NCBI GenBank assembly: GCA_041391225.1
Contig: JAWKOL010000015.1
Coordinates: 1 to 64,000, forward strand
Origin: RI-153 sp041391225
GTDB lineage: Bacteria > Chloroflexota > Anaerolineae > Caldilineales > Caldilineaceae
Direction of reading: 5' to 3'
DNA: 64,000 nt
Below are positions 57,358-64,000 of the stretch, in pieces. Position 1 is the stretch's first letter, and the number at the start of each line of letters is the position of its first letter. The notes under the pieces were generated by a model. The model was not told the origin of the DNA. It saw only the letters and a list, made by a program, of their open reading frames with translations, and did not search any database. Both the position numbers and the translations under genes were made by a program.

Positions 57358-58623
57358 CTACGCACTATGCTCCAATATCGACACCATCTGCGCCGCCACT
57401 GCCTCCACCCCTTCACGCTCTCCCTGCCCAACAAATTGAACAAAGAGATGCAACTCATGGGCCGATTCCCACAGTTCGCTGTCGTAGGTCGGCTCCCAAA
57501 AGCCCACCGAGGACTCGGTGAGATCTTCGACGCGCCATTCGGTGACGCCCAGGTTGTCGCAACTTGCCATCGAGACGCAGTTGCCCCGTTCCTCGTCGCG
57601 GAAGACGAGGTAAGCGCGCGTGCGCTCTTCTTCGGCCGCGGCCACGATCAGCGGTCGGCTGATGGGAATGCGCCGCGTGCCCACGCCGCCCAACGTGAAC
57701 GGCGTCTGCCGCTGTGATACCTGCGACACCTGCCAGTTTTCGCCGTCGTGGTAGACGAGGTGATATTGCGGGATCTCGGTGCCGGGCGGACGCCAGTAGC
57801 TGGCGATGTAAGGGCGCCCCAGCGCGTCGGCGCACATGGACGTCTGGTTGATCAGTTCGTGTCCTTGCGGGATGGGGCATGCGATCTCGGCGCTGCCCTG
57901 GGTGATGGGCAGATCGTAGACTTCCCCCGTCGACTTCTGCCAGGTGACGCCGCCGTCGTGGGAGCAGGCGTAACAGAGATCGTGGTTGGTGGCGACGTCG
58001 GGCGTTTCGCGCCACACCCACGAGAGGTGGATCGTCTCGTGGCGGTCGATGGCGATCTGCCAGTAGGCGTTGCGTTCGCCCTCGCCGTCGATGAAGCCGT
58101 TCTGGATCTGCGTCCACTGCTGTGTGCGTGTGCTGTAGCGGTTGAGCATCAAATTGCCGTTGCCCGACATGCCGTCGCGGTAGAAGAAGAGCAGATCGCC
58201 GCCCGCCAGCCGGTAGAATTGAGGATAGGTCACCTTGTCTTCGACCTGGCCAGTCATCGAGAGTGGGCCGGTAAGATCGAGCGATCCTGGCGCGACGGAG
58301 CGGACGTAGCGCAGCCGGTTGTTGTGGTGATCCCACGAGAGGTGCAAGTAGCCGTCGCCGTCGACCATGAGGCTGATGCAGTTGTGGGCGTCGGCGACTT
58401 TGCCAACCAGAGGCGTCTGGCGGATCTCCCAATCGCTGCTGCCCAGCACCCGCCGCGTCAGGACGACGTGACCTGTCTCGTCGTAGAAGGCTACGTACTG
58501 CATGTCGCCGTCGGTGACCACCGAATTGCGGCGGAAGATCACGGTGTTGTTAGAGTTCCCCGCCCAGCCCTCGGCAATGGGGACCATGCGCGCCTTGTCT
58601 GTTGCTATGACGTTTCCTGCCAC
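57358..58623 (-). CDS. BNR-repeat protein (BNR_4 family)
   Basis: About 421 aa from GTG 58623, preceded by GGAGGG; the longer ATG at 58665 overlaps the peptidase. It is an almost continuous beta-propeller: DAHNCISLMVDGDGYLHLSW, SHDGGVTWQKSTG (Asp-box), GRPYIASYW. BNR_4 proteins are usually secreted or act on glycans, but no signal peptide is visible, so it may be cytoplasmic. Start is 2 bases beyond the peptidase stop, so they are co-transcribed. Function unknown; possibly a carbohydrate hydrolase or lyase. Confidence 0.85.
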   Translation of the reverse strand: MAGNVIATDKARMVPIAEGWAGNSNNTVIFRRNSVVTDGDMQYVAFYDETGHVVLTRRVLGSSDWEIRQTPLVGKVADAHNCISLMVDGDGYLHLSWDHHNNRLRYVRSVAPGSLDLTGPLSMTGQVEDKVTYPQFYRLAGGDLLFFYRDGMSGNGNLMLNRYSTRTQQWTQIQNGFIDGEGERNAYWQIAIDRHETIHLSWVWRETPDVATNHDLCYACSHDGGVTWQKSTGEVYDLPITQGSAEIACPIPQGHELINQTSMCADALGRPYIASYWRPPGTEIPQYHLVYHDGENWQVSQVSQRQTPFTLGGVGTRRIPISRPLIVAAAEEERTRAYLVFRDEERGNCVSMASCDNLGVTEWRVEDLTESSVGFWEPTYDSELWESAHELHLFVQFVGQGEREGVEAVAAQMVSILEHSA

Positions 58624-58625
58624 GA

Positions 58626-59669
58626 TCAACCCTCCAATCCGCGGCGCACGAAGGCGCACAGCCAATCGACCAACTGCTCAATGTCGCCCATGTGGCCCAT
58701 CTCGAAGGGTGTGTGGGTGTAGCGCGTGGGGAAGGCCACCAGCGCCGCCGGGATGTCGGCCTTCATCAGCGCCGCGCCGTCGCTGCCGAACGAGCCGAAG
58801 ACGGCGTGTTGGATTTCGATGCCTTCGTCGCCTGCCACCTGCTCCAGCCGACTGGTGAGCGCATGATCGTAGTGGACAAGCGAATCTTTGTGGACGAGGA
58901 TCGGCCCGCCGCCCAGGCGCACGGGCATGGCCTGCTCGCCCACGTTGGGGATGTCGCCGGTGAGGCCCACTTCGATGGCGATCCCGGCGTCGAAGTCCTC
59001 GCGCGCGGCCAGCGCAAATGCGCCCACCAGCCCGATCTCCTCCTGCACGCTGCACGCTACCGTCAATTGACAGCCCAACTCGTCCGCGGGGACGCGGCGC
59101 AGCACCTCCGTCGCCACCACCAGCGGCACGCGGTCGTCCAGCGCCTTGCCGGTGACGTGCGAGCCGAAGCGTTCGGTGGTGGCGTCCCAGATCACGCGGG
59201 TGCCTGGTGTCACCCCACGTTCCAACAGTTCGGCGCGCGACAGCCCTGTGTCCACCCAGAAATCGTTCCATGTCAGCGTGTTGGGTTCGGGCAGCGCCAG
59301 CGACGCCACATGCCCCGTCGCCGTGGCGATGACGCCGGGGATCTCGCCGCTGCGCGCCATCACCCGCACGCGCTGGCCGATGGTGAAGGCGTTGCGGAAG
59401 CTGGTGTTCTGCGTCCAAGCCTGGCCGTTTGCCAACCACAGGAAGCCGCCCGGATGAATGGCGCGCACGAGGTAACAGAGTTCGTCGGCGTGGGCCACCA
59501 ACAGGATCTTCGGCCCTGTCTCCCCCACCCGCGCCAGGACATTGCCCACCTTGGTACGGCTGGTCTGCGCGCCGGCGTCTTGCCACAGCGCTTCGATCAC
59601 GTCGAGCACCGGCCCTTCTTGCCCAATCGGGCCGCTCATTTCGGTTAACTGCTTGATCAGATCGTACAT
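58626..59669 (-). CDS. M42-family metallopeptidase
   Basis: 347 aa. Co-catalytic metal ligands: VAHADELCYL (HxD), LDDRVPL (bridging Asp), VQEEIGLVGA (catalytic Glu pair), IEVGLTGD and YTHTPFEMGH (His). M42 enzymes form tetrahedral dodecameric aminopeptidases that trim peptides; some were annotated as endoglucanases. Located in the same operon as the BNR protein. Start ATG 59669 is well placed. Confidence 0.92.
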   Translation of the reverse strand: MYDLIKQLTEMSGPIGQEGPVLDVIEALWQDAGAQTSRTKVGNVLARVGETGPKILLVAHADELCYLVRAIHPGGFLWLANGQAWTQNTSFRNAFTIGQRVRVMARSGEIPGVIATATGHVASLALPEPNTLTWNDFWVDTGLSRAELLERGVTPGTRVIWDATTERFGSHVTGKALDDRVPLVVATEVLRRVPADELGCQLTVACSVQEEIGLVGAFALAAREDFDAGIAIEVGLTGDIPNVGEQAMPVRLGGGPILVHKDSLVHYDHALTSRLEQVAGDEGIEIQHAVFGSFGSDGAALMKADIPAALVAFPTRYTHTPFEMGHMGDIEQLVDWLCAFVRRGLEG

Positions 59670-59750
59670 TGCGCCGTCCCCTGGTGTGTGGTTAGATATT
59701 GACTGAAACCCATGATCGAGTGTCCGTCATTTTACCACGCCGGAGAGAGA

Positions 59751-60392
59751 ATGTTGCTCAATGCGACTGTGGGTAGCTGTGTGGTCGCGTTTGGGGATTC
59801 CACCACTGCGCCGCGAGAAAATCTTGTCACCTATGCCGATTTGCTGCGTGCCGAACTGCCTGGGTTTGGCGTGAACGTCGACGTGATCAACGCCGGTGTG
59901 CGTGGCAACACCAGCGCCGACGGACGACAGCGCTTCGCCGCCGATGTGTTGGCCCATGACCCCGGCCTGGTGATCATCCAATTCGGCATCAACGACGCCG
60001 CCGTGGACGTGTGGAAAGATCCGCCGGCTACGTCGTCACGTGTGGCCATGGTGCAGTTCATCGACAACCTCACCCTCTTCATTGAGCAATTGCGCCGCCG
60101 TTCCGCCGCGCCGCTGCTGATGACGCCCAATCCGCTGCATTGGACGCCCGAACTGCTGGCGCTCTACGGCAAGCCTCCCTACCGCCCCGACGATGCAGAC
60201 GGCTTCAACCTGATTCTGCGCGACTATGCGGAAGCGGTACGTGTCCTCGCTACGCGGACCACCACGCCGTTGATCGACATCTTCGCTCTCTTCGACAGCC
60301 TCCCTTTACCCGAACTGCTGCTCGACGGCATCCACCCCAACGCGCGAGGACACCGTCTGGTGGCGGATCAACTGCTGGCGGTACTCGTTTAG
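59751..60392 (+). CDS. SGNH/GDSL hydrolase
   Basis: 213 aa from ATG 59751 with GGAG upstream; ATG 59712 would add 13 residues. Block I VVAFGDSTTA (nucleophile Ser), block II Gly in VINAGVRGNTSADGR, block III Asn in FGINDAA, and block V DGIHPNARGH (Asp and His). An esterase or lipase acting on acyl or acetyl groups; no signal peptide is visible. Divergent from the peptidase gene. Confidence 0.9.
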   Translation: MLLNATVGSCVVAFGDSTTAPRENLVTYADLLRAELPGFGVNVDVINAGVRGNTSADGRQRFAADVLAHDPGLVIIQFGINDAAVDVWKDPPATSSRVAMVQFIDNLTLFIEQLRRRSAAPLLMTPNPLHWTPELLALYGKPPYRPDDADGFNLILRDYAEAVRVLATRTTTPLIDIFALFDSLPLPELLLDGIHPNARGHRLVADQLLAVLV

Positions 60393-60523
60393 AAAACATG
60401 TCCACAAGTTCACCACCTCTCCCCAACCTGTTCACAATTCATTCACAGGTTTGCCGCAGAATGAGCACCATACGCACACATTCGAGCGTATGACACAAAC
60501 TCAATCTGCAAAAGGAGATTCTC
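60393..60523. other. Gap before the His-rich membrane protein
   Basis: 131 bases with no ORF. A run of CACAAGTTCACC/CACAATTCATTCACAGG words and AAAGGAGA just before ATG 60524 (ribosome site). No clear promoter is seen. Confidence 0.4.
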
Positions 60524-60964
60524 ATGCTACAAAAACGCATCCCCGCGTGGACACTCATCGCTGTCGTCGCCGCTGTGCTGCTGATCTTCGGCATCGGATC
60601 GGCCATTCACAGCGCAGGCTGGTCCGACGGCTTCATGATGGGCCTGATGGCAGGCGGCAATGTCGACGGCGGCAGCCTCGCCCCGTACCTGGCCTACCAG
60701 AACGGTCATGGCTGGCAGGGAAGCGGCATCGGCGGCTTCTTCGGTGGCCTGTTCCGATTCCTGTTCTTCCTGTTCATGATCGTGCTCTTCTTCCGCTTGC
60801 TCGGCTTCCTGCGTTGGCGCATGGGCGGACGCGGACCCTGGCATCACCACCGGCATGGCTGGCATCACGGTGATCATCACGGTGGCGAATGGGGTCCTCG
60901 CGGTGGTTGGGGCAAGCATGGTCCCAACCGCGAGCCGCAGACAGAAGACTCGGTGAAGCTGTAA
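60524..60964 (+). CDS. Small membrane protein with His-rich tail
   Basis: 146 aa. One N-terminal hydrophobic segment (residues 9-30) and one long one near 73-98 (FGGLFRFLFFLFMIVLFFRLLGF). The C-terminus is rich in His and Gly (HHHRHGWHHGDHHGGEWGPRGG), suited to binding copper, zinc or nickel. It is just upstream of a two-component system, which suggests it is a target or sensor partner. No named family. Confidence 0.72.
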   Translation: MLQKRIPAWTLIAVVAAVLLIFGIGSAIHSAGWSDGFMMGLMAGGNVDGGSLAPYLAYQNGHGWQGSGIGGFFGGLFRFLFFLFMIVLFFRLLGFLRWRMGGRGPWHHHRHGWHHGDHHGGEWGPRGGWGKHGPNREPQTEDSVKL

Positions 60965-60972
60965 CCGTCGCC

Positions 60973-61011
60973 GCACAGTGCCTGACACGTGGCCCGTGCC
61001 AGGCACTGTGC
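60973..61011 (+). repeat. Hairpin AGTGCCTG.CACG, shared with the APH-like gene
   Basis: Arms 60973-60989 and 60995-61011 pair at 16 of 17 positions. The right arm shares GTGCCAGGCACT with 27658-27669 inside the kinase-like CDS. No T-run follows. Confidence 0.7.
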
Positions 61012-61146
61012 AGATACGCCTCCGCATCCATGAGTTGACGATCTCGCCGACAACATCGAAAATGCTGAGGCTCACCCGTTCACGCGGTTTCGACTGGCTC
61101 AACCGTCGTTCACGAATCAACCGACTGGCAATGGGCGATCCGCCAC

Positions 61147-61180
61147 CCGATCCCCAATCCCCAGTCCCCAATCCCCAATC
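61147..61180. repeat. Single arm of the GGGGACTGGGGATT word repeat
   Basis: GATCCCCAATCCCCAGTCCCC words immediately before the response regulator ATG. No matching left arm is nearby. Confidence 0.65.
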
Positions 61181-61181
61181 A

Positions 61182-61873
61182 ATGAACGAACTCATCCTCG
61201 TCGTCGACGACGAACCCAAAATCATCCGCTTGGCGCGAGACTACCTGGAAGGCAGCGGCTTTAGCGCCCTCCCGGCCATGGACGGCAACACAGCCCTGGC
61301 CGCCGCTCGGACGGACAAGCCCGATCTGGTTGTCCTCGATCTCAACCTGCCGGGCATGGACGGTCTTGACGTCTGCCGGGCGCTGCGCCGCGAATCCAGC
61401 GTACCCATCATCATGCTCACCGCCCGCGCCGACGAGACGGATCGCCTCATCGGCCTGGAACTGGGCGCGGACGACTACATCGTCAAGCCCTTCTCGCCGC
61501 GGGAACTGGTGGCGCGGTGCGCGCCGTCCTGCGTCGCACCCAAGGTGACGTGCAGACGCCCGATCTCATCCAGATCGGCGATCTGGAGATCGATCTCAAC
61601 GGTCACCGTCTCAGCCGCCGCGGCGAAAGCGTCCGCCTCACCCGCGTCGAGTTCAACCTGCTTGCCGTCCTCGCCCAACATCCTGGGCAGACCTTCAGCC
61701 GCGCCCAGTTGATCAACCGGCTGCACGGTGTGGCAGAGGGCAGCTTCGACCGCAGCATCGACGCCCACGTGAAGAACCTGCGCCGCAAGCTCGAAGACGA
61801 TCCCGCCAATCCAAAGTACGTCCTCACCGTCTACGGCGTGGGCTACCAGTTCACCGGCGAGGACGGCGCATGA
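61182..61873 (+). CDS. OmpR-family response regulator, one frameshift
   Basis: From ATG 61182: receiver domain (LVVDDEPKIIRLA; phosphoacceptor in LVVLDLNLPGMDG; IIMLTARADE; IVKPFSPREL) to about 61515. The frame then shifts by one; a DNA-binding winged helix follows (LTRVEFNLLAVLAQHPGQTF, SIDAHVKNLRRKL, YVLTVYGVGYQF). About 230 aa joined. The start ATG lies directly after a word repeat. Pairs with the kinase that overlaps its stop. Confidence 0.88.
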
Positions 61874-63034
61874 GCGACCCAGATCGCAGCGAACGTCCGC
61901 GCGAGTGGTGGCGTTCGCGCATGGGCGATCCGCAGCAACACACCGACTGGGGCAAAGAGTGGCACGCCCGCCGCTGGCACAAACGCCGTCGCTGGTTCTT
62001 TGGCCGCCCTGTTCTTCGTCGGCTTTCTGGCGCTGCTGGTGGGCGGCGGTATGGCGATCCTGGCGATGCTGCTCACCCGCGTCTTCGGCGGTGACGGGCA
62101 GATCGTGTGGATGGTGTGGTTGGGTGGCTGTGGACTGTCTTTGGCGCTGCCGCTGCTGGCGCTCACTTTCGGGCTGCGCAGCCTGCGCCGCATCGCCCTG
62201 CCCTTCACCGACATCATCGCTGCCCTCGACGCCGCCGCCGACGGCGATCTGAGTGTGCGTGTCCCCGAGCGCGGGCGCGGTGAAATGGACAGGCTGGCCA
62301 ACTCGTTCAACCGCATGTTGGGCGAACTCGAACGCACCGATCAACAGCGCCGCAACCTCACCGCCGACGTGGCCCACGAACTGCGCACACCGCTGCACAT
62401 CATCCAGGGCAACCTCGAAGGCATCCTCGACGGCGTCTACACCGCAGACAGCGAACACATTGAAGCCACCCTCGAAGAGACCCGCCTGCTCTCGCGCCTG
62501 GTGGACGATCTGCGCGTCCTCTCGCTGGCCGAAGCAGGCGAACTGCCCCTCCACCGCGAAGACGTGGACATCGCCGATCTGCTGGCCGACGTGGCCACCA
62601 GCTTCAGCGGTCAGGCCGACGCCCAGGGGATCACGCTGCATTCATCCGCGCCGCAGACGCCGCTGTCGGTCCACGCCGACGCGGATCGGCTCGATCAAGT
62701 GCTGAGCAACCTCGTCGCCAACGCCCTGCGCCACACGCCCAGCGGCGGTGAAGTCGTCCTGTCCGCCGTCCAAAACGAAGACACTGTCGAGATCCGCGTG
62801 CGCGACAGCGGCGAAGGCATCCCCGTCGAAGATCTGCCCTTCCTCTTCGACCGGTTCTGGCGCGGCGACCGCGCCCGTACCCACGGAACCGGCAGCGGTC
62901 TCGGCCTCGCCATCGCCGCCCAACTCATCAAAGCGCACGGCGGCGAAATTACTGTCAGCAGCGAAGTGGGGCGCGGCAGCGAGTTTGTGGTTAGGTTGGG
63001 GATCGGGGGCTGGGGACTTGGGGCTGGGGATTAG
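61870..63034 (+). CDS. Sensor histidine kinase, frameshifted near the start
   Basis: Start ATG overlaps the regulator stop as ATGA. N-terminal basic segment (MSDPDRSERPREWW), then the frame shifts near 62000. Two membrane segments (FFVGFLALLVGGGMAILAML and IVWMVWLGGCGLSLALPLLAL), HAMP (LPFTDIIAALDAAADGDLSV), HisKA ADVAHELRTPLHIIQ, N box NLVANALRHTP, G1 RDSGEGIP, F box LFDRFWRGD and G2 GTGSGLGLAIAAQL. About 387 aa. The last dozen codons are word repeat (RLGIGGWGLGAGD), so the true end may be earlier. Confidence 0.87.
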
Positions 63035-63042
63035 GGACTGGA
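62995..63042. repeat. GGGGACTTGGGGCT word repeat at the kinase 3' end
   Basis: GGGGCTGG and GGGGATTAGG words forming the last codons of the histidine kinase and its stop. Single arm. The next 80 bases hold a second word (ATCCGCC) as in 55056-55145. Confidence 0.65.
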
Positions 63043-63142
63043 GAAGCTGTTTTCCACAGATGCGGATTGGCAGAATCGCCGAAAATCCGTTCAAATCAGC
63101 CCACTCCGCCTAATCCGCGTTCTATTCTGAGACTCCCCTGCG

Positions 63143-63201
63143 AAAAGTCCGACTTCTGTGTGATTTGCGGTTGCTCCTCTCCTAAGAGAAGTCGGACTTT
63201 T
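63143..63201. terminator. 15-bp inverted repeat (AAAAGTCCGACTTCT)
   Basis: Arms 63143-63157 and 63187-63201 are exact reverse complements, loop 29 bases. Lies between the kinase and the ureidoglycine aminohydrolase gene. Possible terminator with TTTT at the end of the right arm. Confidence 0.55.
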
Positions 63202-63273
63202 GCGCTTGAGCGACCTTTTTGCAGTAGAGTCATTCTGAGGCATCTAAATCGATTGATCGACAAGGGGAATATC

Positions 63274-64000
63274 GTGAATCCATTCGGGTTTACCAGGAGT
63301 GTGATCAAGCGCAACCATGCGTTGGTGACGCCGGAAAGCCACGTGGCGGCGGCGCTGCCTGGCTGGCAGAAGGCGCAGGGCATCATCGTCATCTCGCCGC
63401 GCCTGGGCGCGGATTTTTCGCAGTACTTTGTCCACATGGAAGCCGGTGCATCGTCCGGCGCGCCCTTGCCGGGGGTGGAGCGCTTTGTTTTTGTGGAGGA
63501 AGGCAGGCTTCACGTCTCGTGTGGCGAATTGGACGCGGCACTCGACGTCGGCGGGTACGCGTATCTGCCCGCGGACGTATCACACCTGCTCCAATCGGAG
63601 CAGCCCACACGCCTGACTGTCTTTGAAAGGCGCTACGTGCCGCTGTTGGGTGTCCCCGCGCCGGGGCCGCTGGTGGGCAACGAAAACGACGTCGTCGCCG
63701 AAGCGTTCATGGGCGACGACGCCGCCATGCTCAAAACGCTGCTGCCCACCGTCCCTGCCTTCGACATGGCCGTCAACCTCTTCACCTTCGCGCCCGGCGC
63801 AGCGCTGCCGTTGGTGGAAGTCCACGTCATGGAGCACGGGCTGCTCCTGCTCCAAGGCCGCGGCATCTACCGCCTCGACGACGCCTGGTACCCCGTCCAA
63901 GCCGGCGACGTCATCTGGATGGCGCCGTACTGTCCGCAGTGGTTCACGGCCGTGGGGAAGGAGCCCGCGCGGTATTTGTATTATAAAGATGTAGGGCGTG
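63274..64000 (+). CDS. allE: (S)-ureidoglycine aminohydrolase (3' end beyond window)
   Basis: At least 242 aa from GTG 63274 with AAGGGG upstream. Two-cupin protein: first cupin about residues 50-120 (GVERFVFVEEGRLHV), second about 165-240 (EVHVMEHGLLLLQGRGIYRL and VQAGDVIWMAPYCPQWF), the manganese-site pattern of UGHY/YlbA. It converts (S)-ureidoglycine to (S)-ureidoglycolate and ammonia in purine breakdown. The window ends just before the expected C-terminus (YKDVGR). Other allantoin genes are probably beyond the edge. Confidence 0.92.
   Translation, partial: MNPFGFTRSVIKRNHALVTPESHVAAALPGWQKAQGIIVISPRLGADFSQYFVHMEAGASSGAPLPGVERFVFVEEGRLHVSCGELDAALDVGGYAYLPADVSHLLQSEQPTRLTVFERRYVPLLGVPAPGPLVGNENDVVAEAFMGDDAAMLKTLLPTVPAFDMAVNLFTFAPGAALPLVEVHVMEHGLLLLQGRGIYRLDDAWYPVQAGDVIWMAPYCPQWFTAVGKEPARYLYYKDVGR

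Overview
The window is 64 kb of GC-rich bacterial DNA, most likely from an uncultured member of the Chloroflexota (Anaerolineae or Caldilinea-like). I infer this from overall protein character, the type of aromatic pathway (short DAHP synthases with an N-terminal ferredoxin-like domain), many family-4 glycosyltransferases, an ECF42-type sigma factor with a DGPF partner, and abundant low-complexity 'word' repeats between genes. No rRNA, tRNA, CRISPR array, prophage or insertion sequence was recognised. About twenty otherwise well-conserved genes are broken by single-base indels, often in homopolymers. I read most of these as sequencing or assembly errors and annotate the full intended span of each gene.

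Layout. 1-6.1 kb (minus strand): PHP-type metallohydrolase, two NarL-type response regulators (one without its DNA-binding domain), a Gfo/Idh/MocA dehydrogenase and two glycosyltransferases. 6.3-14.0 kb (plus): a coiled-coil protein, SelB, an AspT/YidE-type transporter and a large PAS/GAF histidine kinase. 14.07-23.55 kb (plus): an aromatic amino acid operon, pheA - aroF - aroF - tyrA - aroA/aroE fusion - trpB - trpA. It is preceded by a sigma70-like promoter, a leader ORF with nine aromatic codons in fifteen, and an intrinsic terminator whose left arm can pair with an upstream segment: a textbook-like attenuator. Every gap in this operon holds an inverted repeat.

24.2-32.25 kb (minus): a tightly coupled eight-gene unit, lepA - Gfo/Idh - AbrB/PIN toxin-antitoxin pair - rsmA - APH-like kinase - thiolase - amidase, with several ATGA start/stop overlaps. 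32.4-38.3 kb: UDP-sugar epimerase, Lgt-like membrane protein, thiamine pyrophosphokinase, DUF456 protein, NAD(P)HX epimerase and a large polytopic membrane protein. 38.4-41.7 kb: a lipoprotein, a secreted protein with four beta-rich repeats and a TylF-like methyltransferase.

41.7-52.5 kb (minus): a surface-glycan cluster with a flippase, sulfatase, three GT4 enzymes, polysaccharide pyruvyl transferase and two alkaline-phosphatase-superfamily enzymes, nearly all start/stop coupled. 52.9-57.0 kb (plus): two NAD-dependent epimerases, the DGPF/ECF42 pair and a PRC-barrel-like protein. 57.06-57.26 kb is a compound hairpin that looks like a small non-autonomous element. 57.4-64 kb: BNR-repeat protein, M42 peptidase, SGNH hydrolase, a His-rich membrane protein with an OmpR/histidine kinase pair, and a (S)-ureidoglycine aminohydrolase cut by the window edge.

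The main points of interest are the aromatic-rich attenuator, the family of word-built inverted repeats (some lying inside reading frames), the AroA-AroE fusion and the 57 kb structured element.
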